A stretch of 35,641 nt of DNA, from the NCBI GenBank assembly GCA_945882215.1, contig CAMCWM010000036.1, positions 1 to 35,641 of the forward strand, read 5' to 3'. Shown piece by piece: positions 25,215 through 33,805 of the stretch. The DNA is from Akkermansia muciniphila. GTDB taxonomy: Bacteria > Verrucomicrobiota > Verrucomicrobiia > Verrucomicrobiales > Verrucomicrobiaceae. The translations under genes and the position numbers were made by a program. The notes below the pieces were generated by a model. That model saw only the letters and a list, made by a program, of their open reading frames with translations. It ran no database searches and was not told the DNA's origin. Each line of letters opens with the position of its first letter. The first letter of the stretch is position 1.

Positions 25215-25652
25215 TCACGGCAGCCTTCCCTCATCCACGTCGATGTAATGAGCGATGGTCTGGATGTCATCGCGATCACCGAGACCTCCATCGGCCTTCC
25301 GTTTCGCCAAAATGGCCGTGATGTGGTCATTCCAGCCGAGTGTTTTGACATAATGATTCCAGATCAGCTTGTCCGTGTCATTCAACGAGCGCGTTTGCTC
25401 CTGGCACCATTGCAGGATTTCCTCATCCGTGCCGCCTTGGAGCACGCGTGTCTTCAGGGCGTCGTAGTTGATGTGCAGAAAGTCCACCAGCGCTCCATCG
25501 CTGCCTTTGCCAAGATTGGCGTGAAGATCTTCCCACAACCTGCCTTCCGCATGCAGCCGAATCTTGCCCAGCATCCGTGGGAAGTATTTCAAACCAGCGG
25601 TTTCATCGAGAGGGCTGCAGGGCAGCGAGGCGGGATCAGGTTTGGCGGACAT
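25215..25652 (-). CDS. DUF5069-family protein
   Basis: The protein is 145 residues from the ATG at 25650-25652 (MSAKPDPASLPCSPLDET), chosen because the match to the family begins there. LKYFPRMLGKIRLHAEGRLWEDL, HINYDALKTRVLQGGTDEEILQW and LIWNHYVKTLGWND are typical of DUF5069, a small helical domain common in Verrucomicrobiota and Planctomycetota. It probably acts in the cytoplasm. Function unknown. The frame extends upstream to 25709 but would then overlap the DUF1080 gene. Confidence 0.75.
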   Translation of the reverse strand: MSAKPDPASLPCSPLDETAGLKYFPRMLGKIRLHAEGRLWEDLHANLGKGSDGALVDFLHINYDALKTRVLQGGTDEEILQWCQEQTRSLNDTDKLIWNHYVKTLGWNDHITAILAKRKADGGLGDRDDIQTIAHYIDVDEGRLP

Positions 25653-25683
25653 TCCGCATGTCATCCACCGGGCCGCCGTCTTG

Positions 25684-27114
25684 TCAATCACCCGTGACTC
25701 GCGAAACAATCACCTCGTGCGTCTTCCGGTCGATGGAATACAAAACGCCGCCTTCACCCCGATCCCACGCGAAAGCTTGACCATGAGCGCTGATCGGAAT
25801 CGCCGTTTTCCAAGTCCAAACATCGCCTGTCACGGGCAGGTCCATCACATACAGCTCCTGTGCATCGTGACCGGTGATGTAGAGATGCCGATCTGGTCCA
25901 AAGCTGCCGCCGGAGCTGCTGTTCTTGCCAAACTTCGCCACCATCTCGGCGGGGAAGCGGATCTCGGCGGCTGGCTTCCAGTTCAAATCAAAGCGCACGA
26001 CGCGAGTCCGCGCCGGATCACCCGTCTTCGCATACTGCGCGAAGCAGGCATACCACCAGCCATCGCGCCAATCCACCCACGTCAGCGACCCTCCCACGCT
26101 CGTGAGGTCGATGCTTTCGAGGTGCTGCATTGTTTTCGGATCAAAGACCTCCACGCTGCTCTTCATCGGCATCTCCGGGTAATTCGAGTGCGCACACCAG
26201 AGTTTGCCGTCGAGGATCAAGCCGGCGTTGAGATGCTTGATGTGACCTCCTGCGGCCTCTTTCCAGCCTCCGACGCGTTCACCGCTGTCTTTGCGATACT
26301 TGCCGATGGCCGCGTTCGTGATCGCAAAAAAGTGCTCCGCATCCACCGCCACGCCTTGATGCGCTTCGTCCGCCTTGAAGCGTTTGACCTCCTCGTGACG
26401 CCACTCGCCTTTTTGACCCGCGAGCATCTTGTTCACGCGTTCCTGCTCCTTGCGCAAAGCACCGTCTGGAATCGGCATCGGCGTCAGATTCTCGCTCACC
26501 AGCTTTTCGTCCGCCGGGATCGCCCGCCAGCGCAGATTCTTGAACAACACGTCCGCTCCGTGGTATTGGAGCGAGAGGTTCGCGCCGCGTTTCGTCAAGT
26601 CACCTCCACGGATGCGCAACACCTCAATCTCATTGTGCCAGCGCGGGTCGGTGTAGTCGAAGTCGAGCACCTTCTCGCCATTGAGCCAGTGCTGGATCAC
26701 CGAGCCTTTGCAGACAATGCGCCCCTCGTTCCACTTACCAAACGGTTTCACGACATCTTTCGTCGGTGCCATGCCAAAGAACAGCGCAGCCGCCGCCTGA
26801 CGCGGATTCTCCCCGTAGGGGCTGTTGGCGTTGTCGAGCAATTGATACTCATACTGCCCCGGCCGGTAATACACGCCGCTGTTGCAGCCCTTCGCCACTT
26901 TCCACTCAAAGCGCAGCTCGAAGTCATCCGGCACCTTCGCCTTCTCATACACCAGCGATCCGCCTTTCTTGATGCAGGCGATCTCGCCATCCACCACCGC
27001 CCAGTTGCCACCGTGTTTCCACCCATCGAGTGTCTTGCCATCAAAGATCGGCTCAAAGCCGGGTTCCACCGCCAAAGCAGTGCTCGTCAGTGCCAAAAGG
27101 AGAAAATGTTTCAT
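25684..27114 (-). CDS. Exported DUF1080 (3-keto-disaccharide hydrolase-like) domain fused to a beta-propeller
   Basis: This 476-residue protein has a Sec signal (MKHFLLLALTSTALA). It continues with a DUF1080 concanavalin-like domain (about 20-198: FEPIFDGKTLDGWKHGG, NSGVYYRPGQYEYQLLDN, GKWNEGRIVCKG, HWLNGEKV). DUF1080 includes 3-keto-disaccharide hydrolases that cleave glycosides oxidised at C3. The C-terminal half (about 235-476) has repeated HxKHLNAG, LxCAHS and TWVDWRDGWWY strands as in a six-bladed propeller. The fusion of the two is unusual. Its ATG overlaps the metallophosphoesterase stop (27111-27114). The exported FAD-dependent oxidoreductase upstream could supply the oxidised sugar, but this is inferred. 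Confidence 0.78.
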   Translation of the reverse strand: MKHFLLLALTSTALAVEPGFEPIFDGKTLDGWKHGGNWAVVDGEIACIKKGGSLVYEKAKVPDDFELRFEWKVAKGCNSGVYYRPGQYEYQLLDNANSPYGENPRQAAAALFFGMAPTKDVVKPFGKWNEGRIVCKGSVIQHWLNGEKVLDFDYTDPRWHNEIEVLRIRGGDLTKRGANLSLQYHGADVLFKNLRWRAIPADEKLVSENLTPMPIPDGALRKEQERVNKMLAGQKGEWRHEEVKRFKADEAHQGVAVDAEHFFAITNAAIGKYRKDSGERVGGWKEAAGGHIKHLNAGLILDGKLWCAHSNYPEMPMKSSVEVFDPKTMQHLESIDLTSVGGSLTWVDWRDGWWYACFAQYAKTGDPARTRVVRFDLNWKPAAEIRFPAEMVAKFGKNSSSGGSFGPDRHLYITGHDAQELYVMDLPVTGDVWTWKTAIPISAHGQAFAWDRGEGGVLYSIDRKTHEVIVSRVTGD

Positions 27115-27983
27115 GCGTGATTCAAAGTGCGGTTCATCTGCCTGCGAAAGCCCTTCAAGCGCAGCGAGCTGTCTCCCATGATGTCGAGCATTGTGTAGCC
27201 GCTGCTTTCCAAACCCGTGCCTTCCACCATCGCCACGAGCGTCGTGTAATGAATGCTCGCGATCTGCTGGTAGTCGTTCTTGTGCGAGTGGCCTTGAAAG
27301 ACGGCGAGCACCTTGCCGGACCTCTCCAGCAGAGCCCTCACTTCAACCGCATTGCGCACGGCATGCGCCTTGTCGAGATCGAGCCGTTGATGCGCCAGCA
27401 CGATCACCGGGCCGCTGACTTTGCTCAACTCCGCCTCCAGCCACGCGAGTTCGGCTTTGGGCAGGTTCGCGTCCTGCCAGTTGAAGTTCTTCCGTTCATA
27501 CGGTGTGCCGTCCTCGCGAAAGCAGGCATCCAGGATCAAGAAGGTCACGCCATTGCTTTCGAACGACGCATGTCCGCCAGCGGCCTTCGTGTGCTGCGCG
27601 AACTCCTGCTTCGTCAGCGTGCCGACACAGTGATTGCCCAAAACGTAGTGCCGAGGCATCGAAAGCTTCGCGAAGTGCGATTCCATCGTCTTCAGCCACT
27701 CGATCTCCCGCTCCACCGAGTCCGCCTGATCGATGAAATCGCCGAGTTCGATCACCAGCGTCGGCTTTTCGCGGTTCATGTGCTCCACGGCCTCGTCGAG
27801 TTTCGCCAGCGCCTCGCGGTAGAAACGTGTCTTGGTCGGATTCTTGTCCGCGTAATGAAGGTCCGTCATCAAACCGACCCGCAGCAGAGATTTGGCATCG
27901 TTTTCAGCAGCGAGGATCTTCCCCGCGCTGAATCCGGCGAGGCAGAGCGTGCTGTGTTGAAGAAAGGCGCGGCGTGAACTCAT
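27111..27983 (-). CDS. Tat-exported metallophosphoesterase
   Basis: The protein is 290 residues from the ATG at 27981-27983, which opens a Tat-type signal (MSSRRAFLQHSTLCLAGFSA). Calcineurin-like metal motifs are complete: D-L-H (Asp41, His43), GDFID (Asp82), GNH (Asn117-His118), AHQR (His198) and GHSH (His232, His234). This predicts a binuclear metal phosphoesterase in the periplasm; the substrate is unknown (phosphomonoester, nucleotide or phospholipid). It ends by overlapping the start of the DUF1080 gene (ATGA). The longer frame to 28064 runs into the preceding gene and is not needed. Confidence 0.88.
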   Translation of the reverse strand: MSSRRAFLQHSTLCLAGFSAGKILAAENDAKSLLRVGLMTDLHYADKNPTKTRFYREALAKLDEAVEHMNREKPTLVIELGDFIDQADSVEREIEWLKTMESHFAKLSMPRHYVLGNHCVGTLTKQEFAQHTKAAGGHASFESNGVTFLILDACFREDGTPYERKNFNWQDANLPKAELAWLEAELSKVSGPVIVLAHQRLDLDKAHAVRNAVEVRALLERSGKVLAVFQGHSHKNDYQQIASIHYTTLVAMVEGTGLESSGYTMLDIMGDSSLRLKGFRRQMNRTLNHA

Positions 27984-28015
27984 GAGACCATCCCTAACGG
28001 CGCACGCAGATGCAA

Positions 28016-29281
28016 TCAGGCACTCAAAACGCCCTTCACATGCTTCATCGAGCCAGCGAAGCACTCATGCACATAGGCCATGGCCTTTTTCACCTTCACC
28101 TGGGCAGCAGGGTAATCGGCATCAATCGTGAACAGCGTCTCCGCCATCTTCTCGACGGACGTTTCATCCATTTCGAGCAGCCACTCGGGCAGGCCGATGT
28201 CCTGGAACATCCAGCACTTCGGTGAGTGGAACTCAGAGTAGGTGTGGATGATCGGGGTGCCGTTCGCCAGGGCGATGATCGGTGAATGCGGCTCGTGGCA
28301 GACGATGGTGTGGGCACGAGCGAAGATGGAGGCCGCTTCATCGGCATTCCAAAAATACTCCAGGTTCACGACCTGCTTCTGGATCTCCGGCGGCAGTGGA
28401 TCGTGGATGAGGCGTTTGTTGTGCTCCATCTCCTTCTTCACCTCAGGGGCAATGAGTACCTTGTGGCCGGTCTTTTTGACCCAAAGCTTTACCAGTTCAC
28501 GATACTTCGCGGCGCGACGCTCGTCATCGGCGATCTGCTCCGGCGTGGGATGCAGCGGATTGAGCTTCGGTGTGCGGGTGTCGTCCACTCCGGGCAGTTT
28601 GGCCGTGTTGGTGCGTAGTTGAATCGTGATGAACTTCCGATCCTCCAAGCCGAGCTTCTTCATCGTGGCGAGTCCGCGCTCGTCATCGCGCACATCGATG
28701 CCGAAGCAGCCATCGGGGCCGAATTGCAGCGCGGCGGCTTTGATGCCCGCGCCTTGGAGAATCTTGAGCGTCTTCGTTTCACGCGTGTAGATGAAGGACG
28801 CGCCATTCAGCAGCGCGATGCGCTCCTCTGCGCCCTTGCCCTCGACCATGCTGGGGAAATACGACTGGCCGAAGAGGCCGTAGGGCTTGCCGTGCTTTTG
28901 GCAGAACTGCATGAAGGTGATGTCCTGCCCCATGCCGGAGTTGCGGATGAAGAAATCGCATGCTTTGACCGACTCCTGGAGCTTGCGGTCGTTTTCGCCG
29001 TCCTTGAAGAGGTTGCCCTGAAGAATATCCACCTTGGGGAAACGCGCCTTCAGCATCGCGGTCACGCGATCATCGAGCTTCATCGCCCACAGCACGATCT
29101 TCACCTCTGGCAGATGCTGCCCGATCACGCGCAATGTGCCCGGCGTGTGGCCGATGTCGCCGATGTTCACCGTGTCCCACGCGGATTGCAGCACGATGGT
29201 CTTGGGCTTGCCATCAGCGGCAAAAACAGAGCCGCCAAGCGCGGCGGTGATGGCGGAGATGAAATGGCGGCGGGTGTGCAT
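28016..29281 (-). CDS. Polysaccharide pyruvyl transferase-family protein with Tat signal
   Basis: The protein is 421 residues from the ATG at 29279-29281 and begins with a Tat-type signal (MHTRRHFISAITAALGG). The mature protein matches the polysaccharide pyruvyl transferase fold: QSAWDTVNIGDIGHT, IRNSGMGQDITFMQFC, GLFGQSYFP, and a later CHEPHSPIIALANGTPIIHTY segment. Classic members transfer pyruvate from phosphoenolpyruvate to glycans in the cytoplasm. An exported member would lack that donor, so the true reaction is uncertain. An alternative ATG at 29348-29350 overlaps the stop of the upstream hydrolase (ATGA) and would give a longer n-region. Confidence 0.75.
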   Translation of the reverse strand: MHTRRHFISAITAALGGSVFAADGKPKTIVLQSAWDTVNIGDIGHTPGTLRVIGQHLPEVKIVLWAMKLDDRVTAMLKARFPKVDILQGNLFKDGENDRKLQESVKACDFFIRNSGMGQDITFMQFCQKHGKPYGLFGQSYFPSMVEGKGAEERIALLNGASFIYTRETKTLKILQGAGIKAAALQFGPDGCFGIDVRDDERGLATMKKLGLEDRKFITIQLRTNTAKLPGVDDTRTPKLNPLHPTPEQIADDERRAAKYRELVKLWVKKTGHKVLIAPEVKKEMEHNKRLIHDPLPPEIQKQVVNLEYFWNADEAASIFARAHTIVCHEPHSPIIALANGTPIIHTYSEFHSPKCWMFQDIGLPEWLLEMDETSVEKMAETLFTIDADYPAAQVKVKKAMAYVHECFAGSMKHVKGVLSA

Positions 29282-29346
29282 GGTTGGGAAAGCTTCTTCA
29301 GGCTGCTGCAACGACCGTTTGGACACGATCTGGCTTTTTTCCGTCC

Positions 29347-30252
29347 TCATTGCGCAAACACGCGCTCCAGCCAGGCATCCACAACCGGAGTCGCGGGATA
29401 CAATGGATCACCAAGGCGGCGGTTGATCTCGGCGTGCCCTTTGAGGCCGATGCCATCGAAGCCGCGCACCTCTGCGGGCGTTCCCGCCTTTTGCAAGGCC
29501 TCGCCAAGCGCCAGCGACTGCGCCGTGCCATCGGCCCGCTGCACATGCAGGATCAGAAAAGCAGGCGCGTTTGGAGCGGCGGCCTGCGCCGTGGGCGACA
29601 GCGCGAGCTGCCGCTCCTTTTCAGCGCCGAAAGCCTGAACGTAGGTGTCATGCATGAAGTCACCACCCTCCGCGATCTGACGCGGCACATCGTAGCACGC
29701 GCCATCGAGAGGGATGACTCCGCGCAGCGAATTCGGCCCCAGCTCTGCCTGTTTCAGATACTTCATTTCCGTGCCGACCAGTGCCGACAGATGCGCGCCC
29801 GCGCTGTGGCCCATCAGCACGACTCGTGTCGCGTCAAAGCCAAGCGACTCAGCACGGCCAATGAGATGCGCGATGGCATGCGCCACATCCTGCGCCTGCT
29901 GCTCAACCGTGGCGGCGGGCACGAGCCGATAGTTGATCGACGCGAAGGCGTAGCCCTGCTGGAGAAAATGCACCGGCTTTTCCTCACCCGTGGCATTCCT
30001 CTTGTCGCCACGCTTCCAGCCGCCGCCATGCACGAAGATCACCAGCGGCGACCCGGCGTTCCCCGGCTTCCAGTAATCGAGCTTCTGAAGCGGGTCTTTG
30101 CCGTAGCTCAGCTCGACCGCGTCAACAGAGCCTTTCCGCTCCGCCATGCGTTCACGAAGCCGTTCGATCAACGGACCTTGAGCAAAGATGAAACTCGACA
30201 GGCAGAGGGTGGCGACGAGATAGGCGAGCGACTTGAGCTTGGGGTGTTTCAT
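29347..30252 (-). CDS. Exported alpha/beta hydrolase (carboxylesterase/lipase-type)
   Basis: The protein is 301 residues from the ATG at 30250-30252 (signal peptide MKHPKLKSLAYLVATLCLSS). HGGGW (75-79) forms the oxyanion hole and GHSAG (148-152, Ser150) the nucleophile elbow, as in the hormone-sensitive-lipase/esterase group. The acid and His lie in the last third (IGLKGHAEIN near 277-286 holds a candidate His). The enzyme probably hydrolyses esters in the periplasm. Its stop overlaps an alternative start of the pyruvyl-transferase-like gene. A longer frame to 30357 is not supported because the signal peptide begins at 30252. Confidence 0.85.
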   Translation of the reverse strand: MKHPKLKSLAYLVATLCLSSFIFAQGPLIERLRERMAERKGSVDAVELSYGKDPLQKLDYWKPGNAGSPLVIFVHGGGWKRGDKRNATGEEKPVHFLQQGYAFASINYRLVPAATVEQQAQDVAHAIAHLIGRAESLGFDATRVVLMGHSAGAHLSALVGTEMKYLKQAELGPNSLRGVIPLDGACYDVPRQIAEGGDFMHDTYVQAFGAEKERQLALSPTAQAAAPNAPAFLILHVQRADGTAQSLALGEALQKAGTPAEVRGFDGIGLKGHAEINRRLGDPLYPATPVVDAWLERVFAQ

Positions 30253-30328
30253 TGGGGCGAGGAAGTGCGTCGCCTCATTGAATGCGGGACGGAGGCATCG
30301 GTTACACAAAATCTTGCCCATTTTGCCA

Positions 30329-32365
30329 TCAGGGCACGAGCAGCAGTTGCAGCGCATCGAGGATCACGAAACCCACTGTCTCTTGGTTCGTGAGGGTGAT
30401 CGTGCTGTCGCCGTCGAGTTCGACGGTGCCGATGCTGCGGAAAGCTTCGCCAACGGGGAGCGGCTTCGTTTGATCAACTTTAATTTCGATCTTGCGGCCA
30501 CCGCTTTCAATCGTCACCGGCACTTTCGTGGCGCGGGTTTCGTGCGCGGAGTAAGCCATGCGGAGATCGTATTTGCCTGGCATTGTCGCCTTGAAGCGGA
30601 AGGTGGCGGTGGACTGGCCGTCGCCGCGCTTGTCGTCATGCAGGTAGCCAGTGCCGATGTGCGGCTTGAAACCTGACGAGTGGCTCCATTCGCCTTTGAG
30701 ATCGGCTTGCGAATCATCGAGCACGATGCCTGGAAGTGTCTTCGGGTCGATATTCACCGCGCCTTTCGGTTCAGGTGGCAGATCGGCGAGCACCGGCAGA
30801 TCGAGCACTTGCTTCTGCGCCAGCAGACGCTCGCGCAGCGCGGGATACGGCAGCTTTTGCACGGCGAGGTTTTGTTTGGCGCTCAAAGCAGCGGCGATGC
30901 CCGCGCTCTGACCGAGTATCATCCACGTCGGCTCCACGCGGATGGAGGAGATGCCGACATGAGTGCAGGACAGCGCCACGGGAACGAGCAGGTTTGTGCA
31001 CTCGGCGGCTTTCGGCGTTATGGCGCGATACGGGATGTGATACGGGTAGCCGTGTTTTCGACCTGGGACGCGCACCGGCATGATGGTGCCTTCATTGACC
31101 ACAAACTTTGCCGTGCCTACACGCTGGCAGTCATGCGAGTCGATGGGGAAGGACGACACGACGATGGCATCGTCCTTCTTCGGCTCTTTCATGATGTCCT
31201 TCTGCGAGACGATGTATTCGCCGATCATGCGGCGCCCTTCGCGCACATAGAGCTGAGGCGACCAATGATCGTACTCGGGGAACTCATCTTTGCAGAGGCC
31301 GATCTGCGCGTATTCTTCGCGAATCGCGGCGGGCACGGCGGGATCGGTGCTGAGGAAATGGTGCATCTCCAGAGTGTATTGCTTGTGCGCTTCCCAGATC
31401 TTCGCGCGACCGGCCTCATCGGCCTCACTCCAGCCATTGCATGCTCCTATCAAGCCCATGGAGAACTGTTTCCCGATGCCGTTGTTCGCGTCGAACTTGT
31501 TCCCTGGCAGCGGATACAGATCCCACAGCAGGTGCGGCCGCTTTTCCTGCGCGAAGTAGCGGCGCATGACTTCAAATCGCGCTGGGTCGTAGTTCGCAGG
31601 CTTCGGAAATGGCACGCGATTCGCCGGGGCTTTCGTCACGCAGAGGCGGAAGCTATAGACCATCACGTTCTTGTCGCCGTCCTCGTCAGCACCGGCATCC
31701 GTCGTCGTGATGAGCGGCAGCGGCTTGCCATCGGCTCCGAGACCCGACATTCCCATCTTCGCCTTCGGATACTGCTTTCCGGCCAGCGATTCGCCGAACT
31801 CCTTCCGACCCTCGCGGCCAATCGTCCAACTCACGCCTGCCGCAGCCATGAGATCGCCCTCGTAGGTGCCGTCGATGAATACTTTGGCCGTGAAGTCGCC
31901 ATCACTGGTCGTGATCTGAGTGATGCGCGTTCCATCCTTGCCCATCTGCTTCAACACACGCTTCGTCAGCACCTTCACACCGGCTTCGTCGAGCATTTCA
32001 TTTGTGATTTTTTCCGCAACATGCGGCTCGTAGGTCCAGTGCTTGTGATCTTTCTCGCTCACCTTGTAGGGCAGCTCGACGCCTCGCTGCTGATAATCCT
32101 TCTCGACACGCGCATGCCATTCATCAAACAAACCCAGCACCGTGCTGCGCACCGTTTGATTCGAGTCGCTGAAGCACAGCCCGCCAGTATTCACGCCCCC
32201 GACATGAGCCGTCGGCTCCAGCAGGATCACGGACGCTCCCTCACGAGCTGCGGCAATGGCGGCACAAAACCCGCCCGGCGTGGCTCCATAAACAATCACA
32301 TCCGCCTCCGTGGCGGCATGCGCGCAGAGACTGAGGGCGAAGAACAGGATGGCGAAACGTATCAT
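30329..32365 (-). CDS. Exported FAD-dependent oxidoreductase with golvesin-like C-terminal domain
   Basis: The protein is 678 residues from the ATG at 32363-32365; a TTG nine bases earlier is open but not needed. A signal peptide (MIRFAILFFALSLCAHAA) is followed by a Rossmann FAD-binding loop GATPGG (27-32) with the acidic residue Glu50. This is the PF12831-type FAD-dependent oxidoreductase family, common in exported verrucomicrobial and planctomycete enzymes. The last part (about 555-678: KGEWSHSSGFKPHIGTGYLHD, TFRFKATMPGKYDLRMAYSAH) resembles the golvesin/xanthan-lyase C-terminal beta-domain, probably binding carbohydrate. The substrate is likely a sugar or glycan, but this is not shown. 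Confidence 0.85.
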   Translation of the reverse strand: MIRFAILFFALSLCAHAATEADVIVYGATPGGFCAAIAAAREGASVILLEPTAHVGGVNTGGLCFSDSNQTVRSTVLGLFDEWHARVEKDYQQRGVELPYKVSEKDHKHWTYEPHVAEKITNEMLDEAGVKVLTKRVLKQMGKDGTRITQITTSDGDFTAKVFIDGTYEGDLMAAAGVSWTIGREGRKEFGESLAGKQYPKAKMGMSGLGADGKPLPLITTTDAGADEDGDKNVMVYSFRLCVTKAPANRVPFPKPANYDPARFEVMRRYFAQEKRPHLLWDLYPLPGNKFDANNGIGKQFSMGLIGACNGWSEADEAGRAKIWEAHKQYTLEMHHFLSTDPAVPAAIREEYAQIGLCKDEFPEYDHWSPQLYVREGRRMIGEYIVSQKDIMKEPKKDDAIVVSSFPIDSHDCQRVGTAKFVVNEGTIMPVRVPGRKHGYPYHIPYRAITPKAAECTNLLVPVALSCTHVGISSIRVEPTWMILGQSAGIAAALSAKQNLAVQKLPYPALRERLLAQKQVLDLPVLADLPPEPKGAVNIDPKTLPGIVLDDSQADLKGEWSHSSGFKPHIGTGYLHDDKRGDGQSTATFRFKATMPGKYDLRMAYSAHETRATKVPVTIESGGRKIEIKVDQTKPLPVGEAFRSIGTVELDGDSTITLTNQETVGFVILDALQLLLVP

Positions 32366-32401
32366 GGCTTTCAATAGGACACCGCCGCGCTGTTTTGGAC
32401 A

Positions 32402-33304
32402 TCATTTCGCCCGTGCCTGCACGACCTTATGCGCCGTCTCCTGCAAAAAGCGGGCGTAGGCGGCATCGAAGCCTTTCGGGATGTAGCTGTTTCCGACGGC
32501 GGTCTCGCCAAACAACACCTCATACCACACGCAGGCGCCGAGATACTCGCCCGCCGTGTTCGCGTGATGCCCGTCCATGCCAAGCGTGGTCTTTTTGCCA
32601 TCCTTCGACTTCGCCCAGCGCCAGCCGACATGCAGCGAATGCTTCTGATTCGGCAACGCGGGTTGCTTTGCGGTCTTGGGATCAAACGACGTGTCGGTTT
32701 GATAACCCCAGGTCGCATCCGTGTCGGTCATGAAAAGCGCATCGCCCACCGGAATCACCTTTCCGCCGAGTTCTGCGGCGATCTTGTCGTAGGAGGCGGT
32801 CAAACCGCGATACATCTCCTCCTGCGTCTTCGGCTCACCCTCTTTGTTCGATGGCTTCGTAAAACGCGGATCATCCTTCCGATACGCCCACGTCTGGTGA
32901 ATGAGCAGCTTCGCGTGCGGCGCGTGTTTCACGATCATGTCACGCAAAAAGCCCGCGTGCGGCTGGTAGGTGGCGAAGTCGTGGCTCTTGATGCTGGCCT
33001 GCTGGATCGTGACGTAGTCCCACTTCTCGGCGGTGAGGTTCGCGACCAGATCACGGCCATTCGTGTACACCCGCGCCTTCCCCTCCGTCTTCGCCTTGTC
33101 CGCATGCACCTGAAACGACGAACCGCCAATCACCAGCGGCGTGTGAATCAACGTGTGCCCACCCGCGAGCGCCAGATCATCGAGATGATTCGTCGCGTTG
33201 CGGGAGAAGCTGTTGCCGATGGTGAGGATACGTACCGTTTTGGCCTCGCCCAGCGCGGACGAGACGCAAAACAGCAGCGAAACGAGCAGGACGAACGCTT
33301 TCAT
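32402..33304 (-). CDS. Exported SGNH/GDSL-like hydrolase
   Basis: The protein is 300 residues from the ATG at 33302-33304; GTG 33307 is three bases earlier. A signal peptide (residues 1-19) precedes TIGNSFS (28-34), the block I Ser32 of SGNH-type hydrolases. A possible catalytic D-H pair lies in GMDGHH (242-247). Such enzymes deacetylate or de-esterify glycans or lipids. The long insert with QTDTSFDPKTAKQ is not family-typical. It starts the core of the minus-strand run, 13 bases after the YlbF-family gene and 27 bases before the oxidoreductase stop-to-start junction. Confidence 0.75.
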   Translation of the reverse strand: MKAFVLLVSLLFCVSSALGEAKTVRILTIGNSFSRNATNHLDDLALAGGHTLIHTPLVIGGSSFQVHADKAKTEGKARVYTNGRDLVANLTAEKWDYVTIQQASIKSHDFATYQPHAGFLRDMIVKHAPHAKLLIHQTWAYRKDDPRFTKPSNKEGEPKTQEEMYRGLTASYDKIAAELGGKVIPVGDALFMTDTDATWGYQTDTSFDPKTAKQPALPNQKHSLHVGWRWAKSKDGKKTTLGMDGHHANTAGEYLGACVWYEVLFGETAVGNSYIPKGFDAAYARFLQETAHKVVQARAK

Positions 33305-33317
33305 CACGCGTCAGGTT

Positions 33318-33719
33318 TTAATGGCAGCCGCAGCCTTCGCCGCAGCCCTTGGAGAAGATTTCCGCCTCGGTCGGCACCTGTCCGCGCTCCAGGCTCTTGC
33401 CGACGAAACTCGTCACCACCTCGGCGATGCCGCGCAGCACGTCCTGCGCCTCGATGAAGCTCAGAATGGCCGGATTCGCATCGCAACTGTCCTGCAGGTC
33501 GGTGAAGCGGCTGATTTCTTCACCCGTGGGTTCTTCGCCGTTGTGCTGCTTCTGGTGCAGTGCGCGGCCCATCGTCGCCATCTCACGATAGAGCGACACG
33601 GCTGCTTCATTGGCGAGGAAAGCCTCGGCCTTCTCGCGGGCGTTTTGCACGTCGCTGTCAGCCACGAGGATTTCGCACAGTTCGACGATCTTGGATTTGA
33701 TTTGGGGGGATGCGGTCAT
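33318..33719 (-). CDS. YlbF/YmcA-family regulator-like protein with Cys-rich tail
   Basis: The protein is 133 residues from the ATG at 33717-33719 (MTASPQIKSKIVELCE), as the frame upstream to 33797 is non-coding in character. The helical core (SDVQNAREKAEAFLANEAAV...LHQKQHNGEEPTGEEI..FTDLQDSCDANPAILSF) matches the YlbF/YmcA (Com_YlbF) family. In Bacillus subtilis these proteins form a complex with YaaT that binds iron-sulfur clusters and affects RNA turnover. The protein ends in GCGEGCGCH, four Cys and a His that could bind metal. It is first in the minus-strand run, but its job is probably unrelated to the sugar enzymes behind it. Confidence 0.75.
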   Translation of the reverse strand: MTASPQIKSKIVELCEILVADSDVQNAREKAEAFLANEAAVSLYREMATMGRALHQKQHNGEEPTGEEISRFTDLQDSCDANPAILSFIEAQDVLRGIAEVVTSFVGKSLERGQVPTEAEIFSKGCGEGCGCH

Positions 33720-33805
33720 GGGGGCGCGAGGGTAGGCAAAAAAGGACGGTGCGCAGAAAAAAGTCGGAATATTTGCCACGGCGCCGGCTCCCAGCATGAC
33801 GCGCC

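Noticed and set aside
25564..27120. 518-codon open frame opposite the DUF1080 gene
   Set aside because: Antisense shadow; the DUF1080 and propeller motifs belong to the other strand.
30300..30306. TGTAACC on the minus strand upstream of the exported esterase, resembling the sigma-factor element
   Set aside because: It is a partial match, has no TGAA at the right spacing, and the distance to the ATG (54) differs.
30680..32377. 565-codon open frame opposite the oxidoreductase gene
   Set aside because: Antisense shadow. The opposite frame shows the signal peptide and Rossmann motif.
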